A stretch of DNA of 35,637 nt, taken from positions 1 through 35,637 of the forward strand of contig NZ_RBAL01000035.1 in assembly GCF_003626535.1 (NCBI RefSeq), written 5' to 3'. Positions within the stretch are counted from its first letter, which is position 1; the number at the start of each line of letters is the position of its first letter. Below are positions 1 to 6,973 of the stretch, one piece after another. The position numbers were made by a program, and so were the translations under genes. The notes under the pieces were generated by a model. That model searched no databases. It was not told the origin of the DNA and saw only the letters and a list, made by a program, of their open reading frames with translations. Source of the stretch: Streptomyces hoynatensis (lineage in GTDB: Bacteria; Actinomycetota; Actinomycetes; Streptomycetales; Streptomycetaceae).

Positions 1-79
1 CCAGCCGCCGGAAGCGGCCCGGCGCCAGACCGGTGAACACCTCGATCACGTCACGACGTTCCGCACTCAGCACCTGCAC
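1..79 (-). pseudogene. Transposase N-terminal fragment, cut by window edge
   Basis: Reading leftward from a GTG at 77-79, the frame is open to the window edge and gives VQVLSAERRDVIEVFTGLAP followed by a basic stretch. The pattern V-F-T-G-L-x-P-x-x-F-R-x-L-V resembles the N-terminus of the actinomycete IS5-type transposases of the DDE_4 class. A second fragment with the same pattern lies at 33252-33380. The catalytic part would lie outside the window, so I cannot tell whether the gene is intact. The assignment rests on a short stretch and on similarity to the other copy. A terminal-repeat-like sequence follows at 92-119. Confidence 0.5.
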
Positions 80-91
80 GATCAGCCCAAC

Positions 92-119
92 GCGCACCAG
101 CCACAACAGTTACGAGACA
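92..119. repeat. Putative IS terminal repeat
   Basis: The sequence ends in GTTACGAGACA (109-119) just upstream of the transposase start. The same arrangement, GTTACGGGACA at 33398-33408, lies just upstream of the second transposase fragment. CCAGCC precedes it in both cases. It probably marks the 5' end of the element; the other end is outside the window. Confidence 0.4.
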
Positions 120-202
120 ACCTTTAGACTGCCTCTGCTGAGGGCACATCTGCAAGCCTCAGATGCGTATTTCCGTCTACTGGGAGGCTAATTGACAAAA
201 CC

Positions 203-231
203 TTGCAGAGAGGCCCCCGCATTCATTTCAT
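203..231 (+). promoter_or_regulatory. Candidate promoter of the XRE/DUF5753 regulator
   Basis: TTGCAG (203-208) and TTTCAT (226-231) are separated by 17 bases and lie upstream of the regulator start at 277. A perfect TTGACA at 192-197 is also present but has no good -10 at the usual spacing. This stretch is more AT-rich than the rest of the window. Confidence 0.35.
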
Positions 232-276
232 TTTGCCGAACTCGCCAATTTCACAATGACAGAGAAGGAGGGCAGC

Positions 277-1158
277 ATGGACGCGTCGCCCGGCTCGACC
301 GTTCCGCGGAGACAGCTCGGACGCCACCTACGCGAGCTGCGCATGCGGGCAAGACTCACCCTCAAGGCCGCTTCGCGGGAGATGGAGTGGTCAGACGCGA
401 AGATGTGGCGGATCGAATCGGGGCTGACGAGCGTCCGCACACATGACGTCCGCGCCATGTGCGAGACCTACGGAGCAGCTCCCGACCTGACCGAGGCCCT
501 GCTCGGCCTGGCCAAGGAGACGAAAGCCAGGGGCTGGTGGCACGCCTTCGGTGACGTCATCCCCGAGCACTTCGACGTGTACATCGGCTTGGAGGCCGCC
601 GCCGCACGGCTCGACTGGTACGAACCCGAACTGGTGCCGGGGTTGCTCCAGACCGAGGACTACGCACGGATCATCATCGGCGGGGGCTTCGACGACCCAG
701 ACGAGGTGGAGCGACGCGTAGTCATGCGCCGCGAGCGGCAACGCCTCATCACCAGGCCCAAAGCAGCAGCATCGGTACGTGGCGTGCTGGGCGAGGCGGT
801 GTTGCGCCGACCGATCGGTGGATTCAAGCTGATGGGTAAGCAGCTCACCCACCTGGTAGAGATGGCCCAACTGCCCAACGTCAACCTGCGGGTACTTCCG
901 TTCTCGGCCGGGGCACATCTGGGATTGCAGACCGGCCAGTTCATCGTCATGAGGTTTCCCACCGCGGGGAGCGGCGCAGAAACAGAACCACCCACCGTCC
1001 ACGCTGACGGTTACACGGGAGACCTGTATCTGGACAGGCCCAGTGAGGTCGAGCGGTACGACAAGGTTTTCGACGACATCTGGAAAAAGGCACTCGATGA
1101 GCAAGCGACGCAGCAGCTCATTTCGGACTTGGCAGGGAGCTATGAAGAGCAACAGTAG
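277..1158 (+). CDS. XRE-family HTH regulator with DUF5753 domain (Scr1/WhiJ-like)
   Basis: A 293-residue DNA-binding regulator. The N-terminal helix-turn-helix spans about residues 14-65 (from RRQLGRHLRELR through MWRIESG). A DUF5753 domain follows from about residue 95, with typical blocks YEPELVPGLLQTEDYAR, RRERQRL, GEAVLRRP, QLPNVNLRVLPF and the late DLYLDRPSEV. I chose ATG 277 over ATG 256 because AGGAGG at 266-271 is correctly spaced for 277 and lies inside the longer version. The stop overlaps the first DUF397 gene by 17 bases, so the two are translationally coupled. In Streptomyces such regulators work with adjacent DUF397 proteins (Scr1/Scr2 or WhiJ-type pairs, some described as toxin-antitoxin-like). 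The DNA target is unknown; the domain call is secure. Confidence 0.92.
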   Translation: MDASPGSTVPRRQLGRHLRELRMRARLTLKAASREMEWSDAKMWRIESGLTSVRTHDVRAMCETYGAAPDLTEALLGLAKETKARGWWHAFGDVIPEHFDVYIGLEAAAARLDWYEPELVPGLLQTEDYARIIIGGGFDDPDEVERRVVMRRERQRLITRPKAAASVRGVLGEAVLRRPIGGFKLMGKQLTHLVEMAQLPNVNLRVLPFSAGAHLGLQTGQFIVMRFPTAGSGAETEPPTVHADGYTGDLYLDRPSEVERYDKVFDDIWKKALDEQATQQLISDLAGSYEEQQ

Positions 1159-1339
1159 GCCCATGGCCTGGCGCAAGAGCAGCTACAGCAACGCGCAGTA
1201 CAGCTGCGTCGAGGTGCGGGACGGCGTGCCTGGGGTGGTGCCGGTGCGGGACTCGAAGGTCCCCGGCGGGCCGCAGCTCGCCGTGGGCGCCGGCGCGTGG
1301 GGAGCGTTCGTCGCCTCCCTCAAGAGCGACCTGGACTGA
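1142..1339 (+). CDS. DUF397 protein, array member 1
   Basis: A 65-residue DUF397 protein with the conserved W-R-K-S-S-Y-S-N, C-V-E-V, V-P-V-R-D-S-K and W-x-x-F-V-x-S-L-K blocks. The start at ATG 1142 lies inside the end of the regulator gene, with a purine-rich GCAGGGAGC just ahead. An upstream in-frame ATG at 1043 lies wholly inside the regulator gene and is discarded. DUF397 proteins are usually encoded next to DUF5753 regulators and are thought to modulate them. This copy is translationally coupled to the regulator and is probably its primary partner. Its first 17 codons are identical in DNA to member 2. Confidence 0.9.
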   Translation: MKSNSRPMAWRKSSYSNAQYSCVEVRDGVPGVVPVRDSKVPGGPQLAVGAGAWGAFVASLKSDLD

Positions 1340-1366
1340 AAACAGTCTGACCGCAACCGCAACCCT

Positions 1367-1406
1367 GCCCCGCCACCGAAGCACCCCGAAGTGCCGGTGG
1401 CGGGGC
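1367..1406 (+). terminator. Hairpin after DUF397 member 1
   Basis: A perfect 12-bp stem, GCCCCGCCACCG (1367-1378) with CGGTGGCGGGGC (1395-1406), encloses a smaller GCAC/GTGC stem. No clear U-tract follows, which is common in actinomycetes. Its core sequence recurs after the other three DUF397 genes. Confidence 0.7.
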
Positions 1407-1541
1407 GCACTCGCGTGCCGGAGCCGCCGGACAGCAAGCCAGGGAACAGTGCCAGCCATAAATGCGATTCCGGGATAGATCGACACGCTTGCGGGGGATT
1501 TCAACTTCGGCGAGCCCAACTGAACCGGCCCGCCCCAGCGA

Positions 1542-1560
1542 AGAATTCGCACGCAATTCT
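1542..1560. repeat. Inverted repeat upstream of DUF397 member 2
   Basis: AGAATT-cgcacgc-AATTCT is a perfect 6-bp inverted repeat in an AT-richer patch of the 279-base gap between members 1 and 2. It could be an operator for the DUF5753 regulator. That role is inference only. Confidence 0.35.
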
Positions 1561-1575
1561 GATTCTGCATCCAAC

Positions 1576-1599
1576 GAGCAGGTCGGCAGGGGCCTGCTC
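1576..1599 (+). promoter_or_regulatory. Leader hairpin before DUF397 member 2
   Basis: GAGCAGG (1576-1582) pairs with CCTGCTC (1593-1599), ending 19 bases before the start codon at 1619. It would lie in the 5' leader of member 2 and might influence its translation or transcription. No function is demonstrated. Confidence 0.3.
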
Positions 1600-1618
1600 T
1601 GGCAGGCCGGAGTGAGCT

Positions 1619-1816
1619 ATGAAGAGCAACAGTAGGCCCATGGCCTGGCGCAAGAGCAGCTACAGCAACGGGCGGGCCAATTGCGTCGAGGTGGCTGACG
1701 GCGTGCCCGGGGTGGTGCCGGTACGGGACAGCAAGGTCCCCGGCGGGCCGCAGCTCGCCGTGAACGCCGGCGCGTGGAGCGCGTTCGTCGCCTCCCTCAA
1801 GAGCGACCTGGACTGA
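1619..1816 (+). CDS. DUF397 protein, array member 2
   Basis: A 65-residue DUF397 protein. The start region is an exact DNA copy of member 1 for about 57 bases (about 1138-1194 against 1615-1671). It then diverges at residues 18-25 (GRANCVEVA) and becomes near-identical again to the end. GGAGTGAGCT precedes ATG 1619. It sits 279 bases from member 1 with a terminator between them, so it is probably transcribed separately. The local identity to member 1 points to recent duplication or gene conversion. Confidence 0.88.
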   Translation: MKSNSRPMAWRKSSYSNGRANCVEVADGVPGVVPVRDSKVPGGPQLAVNAGAWSAFVASLKSDLD

Positions 1817-1822
1817 CGACAA

Positions 1823-1869
1823 CCGCGCCCCGCCACCGGGCAGTTCCAGAGGCTCGTGACGGGGCGCGG
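1823..1869 (+). terminator. Hairpin after DUF397 member 2
   Basis: CCGCGCCCCG (1823-1832) pairs with CGGGGCGCGG (1860-1869), and CCAC/GTG extends the stem across one mismatch. It is homologous to the hairpins after the other members. Confidence 0.65.
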
Positions 1870-1938
1870 GAGCGACGGGTGTTGACGCGTTGGCCCGGTG
1901 AGTTCCCCGACTGACCTCCACCACCACAGGGAGTTCCG

Positions 1939-2133
1939 ATGACCGACAAGACCTCCGCCGAGTGGCGCAGGAGCACATACAGCAGCAGTGACGGGAAGTG
2001 CGTTGAGGTGCGGGACGGCGTGCCCGGGGTGGTGCCCGTGCGGGACTCGAAGGTCCCCGGCGGGCCGCAGCTCGCCGTGGGCGCCGGCGCGTGGGGAGCG
2101 TTCGTCACCTCCCTCAAGAGCGACCTGGGCTGA
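1939..2133 (+). CDS. DUF397 protein, array member 3
   Basis: A 64-residue DUF397 protein with a different N-terminus (MTDKTSAEWRRSTYSS) from members 1 and 2. The C-terminal 45 residues are nearly the same. GGGAG at 1930-1934 precedes the start with good spacing. Its upstream region (from about 1872, containing GCGACGGGTGTTGACGCGT) is repeated upstream of member 4, so the duplication unit included the 5' leader. Confidence 0.88.
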   Translation: MTDKTSAEWRRSTYSSSDGKCVEVRDGVPGVVPVRDSKVPGGPQLAVGAGAWGAFVTSLKSDLG

Positions 2134-2149
2134 AACGGCCCGACGGCAG

Positions 2150-2197
2150 CCGCGCCCCGCCGCCGGACACCTCCACGTGCCCGATGGCGGGGCGCGG
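2150..2197 (+). terminator. Hairpin after DUF397 member 3
   Basis: A perfect 12-bp stem: CCGCGCCCCGCC (2150-2161) pairs with GGCGGGGCGCGG (2186-2197). It is the same family as the other terminators of this array. Confidence 0.7.
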
Positions 2198-2346
2198 TCG
2201 GGTTCCGGATCTGTCGACTGGGGTGGCTGGCCGCATGACGATGTGGGCTGAGTCCGCGACCGGGGAAAACTCCACAGGGCGACGGGTGTTGACGCGTGGC
2301 CCCGGGGACTTCCCCGACTTACCCCCACCATCCACAGGGAGTTCCG

Positions 2347-2541
2347 ATGACCGACATGACCTCGGCCGAGTGGCGCAGGAGCACATACAGCGGCAACGGT
2401 GGGAACTGCGTTGAGGTGCGGGACGGCGTGCCCGGGGTGGTGCCCGTGCGGGACAGCAAGGTCCCCGGCGGGCCGCAGCTCGCCGTGGGCGCCGGCGCAT
2501 GGAGCGCGTTCGTCACCTCGCTCAAGAGCGACCTGGGCTGA
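2347..2541 (+). CDS. DUF397 protein, array member 4
   Basis: A 64-residue DUF397 protein, closest to member 3 (MTDMTSAEWRRSTYSGNGGN, then C-V-E-V-R). I chose ATG 2347, not the in-frame ATG at 2296, because GGGAG sits just before it exactly as in member 3 and the extra 17 residues have no counterpart. The four members differ mainly in the five to nine residues around the CVEV motif and are otherwise homogenised. Confidence 0.88.
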   Translation: MTDMTSAEWRRSTYSGNGGNCVEVRDGVPGVVPVRDSKVPGGPQLAVGAGAWSAFVTSLKSDLG

Positions 2542-2560
2542 AACGGCCCGACGGCAGCCG

Positions 2561-2601
2561 CGCCCCGCCAGCCGAACCCCCCATGGGCCCGTGGCGGGGC
2601 G
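2561..2601. terminator. Hairpin between DUF397 member 4 and the convergent exporter
   Basis: CGCCCCGCCA (2561-2570) pairs with TGGCGGGGCG (2592-2601). It lies in the 86-base gap between convergent genes and could serve both directions. Confidence 0.65.
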
Positions 2602-2627
2602 GGTTGTGGGCCGGGGCCGCCGGGGGT

Positions 2628-4130
2628 TCACTGCTTGCGCGGCGGGGGTTCGTCGCCGCGGTCTCCCGGTTCCAGGGGTGGGGCCGACACCGCGCAGTGG
2701 CGCTTGCACTGCGGCTCGGGGGCGCGTTCCTCTCCGGGGGCGAGCCGTGGGGGGACGGCGAACCAGGAGCCCACCGCGCCCGCCACCATCAGCCCCGCGC
2801 ACACCAGCACCGCCTTGCCGAAGGCCGCGTCGACCGCCGCGGCGTGGCGGTACTGGGCGGCCGACAGGCCCGCGATGAGGGGGAGGGCGGCGACGGCGAG
2901 CAGTTGGGCGACGCGGGCGGCGGCGTTGTTGACGCCGCTGGCGATCCCGGCGCGCCGCACGTCGAGGGAGGCGAGCACGGTCGCGGTCAGCGGGGCGACG
3001 AAGAGGCTGACGCCGAGCCCGGTCACCGCCACCCCGGGGAACACGTCCGGCCAGTAGGAGCCGCCCGGGTGCACCCGGTGCAGCAGGGCGAGGCCGCCCG
3101 CGGCGACCAGGGGCCCGGCCGTCATCGGCAGCCGCGGCCCGATCCGCTGGGCGAGGGAGCCGGCCGGGCCGGACAGGGCGGTCAGCAGCAGGGTGATCGG
3201 CAGGGCGGCCACGCCCGCGCGGAAGGCGTCGTAGCCCAGGCCGTTCTGCAGTTGCGTGGGCAGCAGGAAGAACACCCCGCCCAGCGCCGCGTACAGGCAC
3301 AGGGTGACCAGGTTGGCGGCGCTGAAGCGGCGGGAGCGGAAGACGCCGAGCGGCAGCATCGGCCGCGGCGTGCGGTGTTCCCACCACACGAACACCGCCC
3401 CGGCCACCGCCCCGCCCCCGGCCCAGGGCGCGCTGCGTTCGATGAGGGCGTACGCGATGCCGCCGAGCGCCAGGGCGGCGAGCGCGGCGCCCACCACGTC
3501 GAAGCGGCCGGAGGTCCCCCAGTCCCGGCTCTCGGGCACCCCGCGGGCCAGCAGCAGAATCACCGCGGCGAAGGGGATGTTGAGGTAGAAGATCCAGCGC
3601 CAGCCCACGCCGTCCACCAGCCAGCCGCCGAGGAACGGGCCCAGGGCGGCGGCCACCCCGCCGAGCCCGGACCACAGGCCGACCGCCTTGGCGCGTTCCG
3701 AGCGGCGGAAGGAGGACTGGATGAGGGCGAGCGAGCCGGGCGTCAGCAGCGCCCCGCCAACCCCCTGGAGGGCCCGGGCGCCGATCAGCACCGGGCTGGC
3801 GGGGGCGAGCCCGCACAGCACCGAGGCCGCGGTGAACCACAGGACGCCGAGCACGAAGATCCGGCGCCTGCCGAAGCGGTCGCCGAGGCCGCCGCCGAGC
3901 AGGAGCAGGCCGGAGAGGGTGAGCATGTAGGCGTTGAGGGTCCACTGGAGGTCGGAGAGCGGCACGTCGAAGTCGGCGCCGATCCTGGGGAGGGCCACCG
4001 TGACGATGGTGGCGTCCAGCTGGGCCATGCCGGAGCCGAGGACTGCGCAGGCCAGCACGCGCCGCCCGCCGGGCGACCCGGTGCTCAGGCCGCCGGCGCC
4101 CGCGGTCGTGGGTTCGCCGGGCTCGGCCAC
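2628..4130 (-). CDS. MFS drug exporter, DHA2 (14-TM) family
   Basis: A 500-residue major-facilitator exporter of the EmrB/QacA (DHA2) type. It shows the motif D1-like L-D-A-T-I-V-T-V-A-L-P-R-I block (residues about 38-51), the loop 2-3 motif G-x-L-x-D-R-x-G-R-R (GGGLGDRFGRRR) and motif C-like sequence in TM5 (GLGGVAAALGPFLGGWLV). Hydrophobic segments continue to about residue 475, followed by a short charged tail. Family members export hydrophobic drugs by proton antiport at the cytoplasmic membrane. No regulator gene is directly adjacent. The start is ATG at 4128-4130; the N-terminal 25 residues are Gly/Ser/Thr-rich and the true start could be slightly downstream. The substrate is unknown. 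Confidence 0.9.
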   Translation of the reverse strand: MAEPGEPTTAGAGGLSTGSPGGRRVLACAVLGSGMAQLDATIVTVALPRIGADFDVPLSDLQWTLNAYMLTLSGLLLLGGGLGDRFGRRRIFVLGVLWFTAASVLCGLAPASPVLIGARALQGVGGALLTPGSLALIQSSFRRSERAKAVGLWSGLGGVAAALGPFLGGWLVDGVGWRWIFYLNIPFAAVILLLARGVPESRDWGTSGRFDVVGAALAALALGGIAYALIERSAPWAGGGAVAGAVFVWWEHRTPRPMLPLGVFRSRRFSAANLVTLCLYAALGGVFFLLPTQLQNGLGYDAFRAGVAALPITLLLTALSGPAGSLAQRIGPRLPMTAGPLVAAGGLALLHRVHPGGSYWPDVFPGVAVTGLGVSLFVAPLTATVLASLDVRRAGIASGVNNAAARVAQLLAVAALPLIAGLSAAQYRHAAAVDAAFGKAVLVCAGLMVAGAVGSWFAVPPRLAPGEERAPEPQCKRHCAVSAPPLEPGDRGDEPPPRKQ

Positions 4131-4261
4131 GCTCTCATCCTCGCGCGGCGCCGCCGGGCGGGCGACCGGCGGACGGGCAAGCGGCCGGCGGGATACGGGT
4201 CACCGCGTCGCGGCCCGGGCGGGCCGGGGCTCTCCTGCCCGGTGGCGGCGGCGAAGGCGTA

Positions 4262-4402
4262 AACCTGGCCGCTGCACGCGAAACGCTACCGGATGGTGCC
4301 ACTGTCATCTGGCAGCTCGTCCTGACGGTGGCCGCCGGAGACGAAGACGATCTCCATAAGATCGCCGATGTGCTCCGTGAATGGACGGGCCGCCCCGGCT
4401 GA
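4262..4402 (+). pseudogene. Possible small-gene remnant
   Basis: This 47-codon open frame ends in TGA 4400-4402 and reads NLAARETLPDGATVIWQLVL, then TVAAGDEDDLHKIADVLREW and TGRPG. Its codon use and amphipathic helix look protein-coding, but no ATG, GTG or TTG precedes it in frame. It may be the C-terminal remnant of a small protein whose 5' part was lost next to the exporter. I do not recognise the family. The rest of the 4131-4402 gap shows nothing I can name. Confidence 0.2.
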
Positions 4403-5380
4403 TCACCCGGCCCGCCCGGCGTTGCCTGGTGTGGCGGGGCGGGTGGCGGGCCGGTCGAGGCCGTCGAGGAAGGCGCGCAGGGCGGCGTTGAACTCGGTGC
4501 TGCGCTCCAGGTTCGGCAGGTGGCCCGCCCCGGGCACGACGGTGAGGACCGAGCCGGGGATCAGCTCGTGCAGCCGCCTGGCGTCGGCGACCGGCGTGTA
4601 CTCGTCGTCCTGGCCGACCACCACGAGGGTGGGCACGGCCACCCGCCGCAGCACCGGGGCGTAGTCCGGGCGCACCGCCCGGCCGCGCAGGGCGGCGGCG
4701 GCCCCCTCGGGCGGGGTGCCGCGCATCATGCCGAGGACGTGCCGGGCCACCGAGGGCAGGGCCTCGACGTTGTAGGCGGCCATCATCCTGGGCAGCGCCT
4801 CGGCCGCGTACCCGGCCATGCCCTCGGCGAGCAGCCGCTCGGCCATCGCGTACCTGGCGGCCCGGCCGCCCGGGGTCTCGGGGGCGCAGAGGGTGTCGGC
4901 CAGCAGCAGGCCGCCGACCCGCTCGGGGAAGAGCCGCAGGAACTCCATGACGATCTGGCCGCCCATGGACAGGCCGCCCAGGACGCAGCGCCGCACGCCC
5001 AGGTGGTCGAGCAGGGCGGCGAGGTCGCGGGCGAAGACGTCGAGCGTCGTGGTGCCGGGCACGACGGTGGTCTCGCCGTAGCCGCGCAGGTCGGGGGCGA
5101 TGACGCGCCGCCCGTAGCGGCTGAACCACCGGAGCTGCGGCCGCCACATCGAGCGGTCGAAGGGGTGGCCGTGCACCAGCACCAGCGGGTCCCCCACGGC
5201 CCCGTCCCGGCCGCCCTCGTCGTCGTAGCCGACGGTGAGTTCCCACGTTCCGCCGACCCCGCCGACCCCGCCGACCCCGCCGGTCGCACCCGACGCACTC
5301 GTCGCATCCGCCGCATCCACCGCACCGGTCCCGCCGGTCCCGCCCGTTCCGTCGTTCGTGGCGATCCTGACCTGCGCCAT
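4403..5380 (-). CDS. Alpha/beta-hydrolase
   Basis: A 325-residue alpha/beta-hydrolase fold enzyme. It shows the oxyanion-hole HG (VLVHGHPFDRSMW, about residues 67-79), nucleophile elbow G-L-S-M-G-G with Ser138, acidic residue in GQDDEYTP (258/259) and His287 in GAGHLPN. The start is the ATG at 5378-5380, preceded by AGGAG with 6-base spacing. A longer open frame upstream is not used because it runs into the divergent regulator gene. Residues 10-45 are a low-complexity Gly/Thr/Val/Ala stretch encoded by short DNA repeats, unusual for the family. It is divergent from a MocR-type regulator across a 214-base gap with a repeated motif, so it is probably that regulator's target. The substrate is unknown. 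Confidence 0.88.
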   Translation of the reverse strand: MAQVRIATNDGTGGTGGTGAVDAADATSASGATGGVGGVGGVGGTWELTVGYDDEGGRDGAVGDPLVLVHGHPFDRSMWRPQLRWFSRYGRRVIAPDLRGYGETTVVPGTTTLDVFARDLAALLDHLGVRRCVLGGLSMGGQIVMEFLRLFPERVGGLLLADTLCAPETPGGRAARYAMAERLLAEGMAGYAAEALPRMMAAYNVEALPSVARHVLGMMRGTPPEGAAAALRGRAVRPDYAPVLRRVAVPTLVVVGQDDEYTPVADARRLHELIPGSVLTVVPGAGHLPNLERSTEFNAALRAFLDGLDRPATRPATPGNAGRAG

Positions 5381-5496
5381 GACGGCTCCTCTCCGCGCCG
5401 CCACCCCCGCCGGGCCGCCACCCCGCGGGCCGCGAGGGCCGGGGGAGCGAAAGGGGGCAGGAGCGGGCGGCGTACCGCGGGCCCCGGGGCCCGCGC

Positions 5497-5525
5497 TTGA
5501 CACTCGATGCAAGGAAGAGAACCAT
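5497..5525 (+). promoter_or_regulatory. Candidate promoter of the MocR-type regulator
   Basis: A perfect TTGACA -35 (5497-5502) lies 17 bases from AACCAT (5520-5525), a weak -10. The operator-like repeats at 5532-5570 fall immediately downstream, where a bound regulator would block transcription. The position fits autoregulation. Confidence 0.4.
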
Positions 5526-5531
5526 GTCGAG

Positions 5532-5570
5532 GCACATCGGAGCAATACCTCACAATGCACTCGGAGCAAT
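5532..5570. promoter_or_regulatory. Direct repeats, candidate MocR operator
   Basis: GCACATCGGAGCAAT (5532-5546) and GCACTCGGAGCAAT (5557-5570) form a direct repeat, with TCGGAGCAAT recurring exactly 24 bases apart (about two helical turns plus). MocR/PdxR-type regulators bind direct repeats in divergent promoters, and this pair lies between a MocR gene and its divergent neighbour. Confidence 0.5.
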
Positions 5571-5594
5571 GTGGGCAACCCCGGGGAGATCTCG

Positions 5595-6935
5595 GTGAAC
5601 GACGACTTCAGGCGCCTGGCCGACCGCCTCGCGGCCGAGATCGCGGACGGCACCCTCCGCCCGGGCGAACGCCTCCCGCCGCAGCGCCGGTTCGCGCGGC
5701 GGGAGGGCATCGCCCCCTCGACCGCCTCCCGGGTCTACGCCGAGCTGATCCGCCGGGGCCTGGCCGTCGGGGAGGTCGGCCGGGGCACCTTCGTGCGCGC
5801 CACCGCCCCGGCGCCCGAGCCCGCCCTCGCCGAGCCGGGCGGGGCGCGGGTGGACCTGGAGCTGAACTTCCCCGTGCTGCCAGGGCAGGCGCAGACCCTG
5901 GCGGCCGGCCTCCAGCGCCTGCTGCGGGCCGACGTGCTCGACGCGGCGCTGCGCCCCGCCGCCGTCGCGGGCGAGGCGGGGCTGCGGGCCGCCGCCGCGG
6001 GGCTGCTGGCCCGCGGCGGCTGGTCGCCCGAGCCCGGGCGGCTGCTGTTCGCGGCGGGGGGCAGGCAGGCCATCGCCGCGGCCCTCGCCGCCCTGGTGCC
6101 GGCCGGGGAACGGCTCGGCGTGGAGCGGTTCACCTACCCGGTGATCAAGGGCATCGCGGCCCGGCTCGGCATCACGCCGGTGCCGCTGGCGGTGGACGAG
6201 GAGGGGCTGGTGCCCGAGGCGGTCGCCGGGGCCCTGCCGCTGCGCGCGGTCTACTGCCAGCCCGCCCTGCACAACCCGCTGGGCACCACCATGCCGCCCG
6301 GGCGGCGCGCCGAGCTGGCCGAGGCGCTGCGCCGCCACGGCCTGTACGCGGTCGAGGACGCGATCTACGGGTTCCTGCGCCCCGACCTGCCGCCGCTCGC
6401 GGCGCTCGCGCCCGAGCGCACGGTGCTGGTGGACAGCCTCTCCAAGCGGGTCGCCCCCGGCCTGACCCTGGGTTTCGTCCTCGCCCCCGACGAGCCGCGG
6501 CGCTCCGCGATCGCGGCGGCGCTGCGCACCGGCGGCTGGGCCGCGGCCCGATTCGCGCTCCGGGCGGCCGGGGAATGGCTGGGCGACGGCACCGCCGCCG
6601 CGCTCGGCGAGGCCAAGCGGGCGGACGCCGCGGAACGCCAGCGGATCAGGGCCGAACGCCTCGCGGGCTTCCGCATCCGCGCCGACCCGGCCGCGTACCA
6701 CTGCTGGTGGGAGCTGCCCGCGCCGTGGCGGGCCGACACCTTCGTCGCCGCCGCGGCCCGCCACGGCATCGCGCTCACCCCGGCCGCCGCCTTCGCCGTC
6801 GGCCCGGCCCACGCGCCCGCCGCGGTGCGGCTCGCCCTCGGCTCCCCGCCCAAGGACACCCTGGCCAGGGCTCTGGACACGCTCGCCGGCCTGGCGCACG
6901 GCACCCCCGAGGACAGCGGGGGCCCGGTGGAGTGA
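5595..6935 (+). CDS. MocR/PdxR-type regulator: GntR HTH fused to class-I aminotransferase domain
   Basis: A 446-residue two-domain regulator. The N-terminal winged helix of the GntR family spans residues 1-70 (LADRLAAEIADGTLRPGERL, then PPQRRFARREGIAPSTASRV). An aminotransferase-like domain follows to the end, with the PLP-binding lysine in VDSLSKRVAPGLTLGF (Lys284) and AVYCQPALHNPLGTTMP. I chose GTG 5595, preceded by GGGGAG; the long upstream in-frame extension crosses the divergent promoter region. Such proteins use PLP or an aldimine as effector and usually regulate a divergent gene, here the alpha/beta-hydrolase. The aminotransferase domain generally has no metabolic activity in this class, though that is not visible from sequence. 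Confidence 0.9.
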   Translation: MNDDFRRLADRLAAEIADGTLRPGERLPPQRRFARREGIAPSTASRVYAELIRRGLAVGEVGRGTFVRATAPAPEPALAEPGGARVDLELNFPVLPGQAQTLAAGLQRLLRADVLDAALRPAAVAGEAGLRAAAAGLLARGGWSPEPGRLLFAAGGRQAIAAALAALVPAGERLGVERFTYPVIKGIAARLGITPVPLAVDEEGLVPEAVAGALPLRAVYCQPALHNPLGTTMPPGRRAELAEALRRHGLYAVEDAIYGFLRPDLPPLAALAPERTVLVDSLSKRVAPGLTLGFVLAPDEPRRSAIAAALRTGGWAAARFALRAAGEWLGDGTAAALGEAKRADAAERQRIRAERLAGFRIRADPAAYHCWWELPAPWRADTFVAAAARHGIALTPAAAFAVGPAHAPAAVRLALGSPPKDTLARALDTLAGLAHGTPEDSGGPVE

Positions 6936-6973
6936 GCGTGCGCGGCCCGGCGGGGTCTGCGAGGGTGGAGGGC

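Noticed and set aside
1660..3945. 761-codon leftward open frame over the DUF397 array and the exporter gene
   Set aside because: It is Arg/Pro/Ala-rich and lies antisense or out of frame to recognised genes; it is a typical shadow frame of high-GC DNA.
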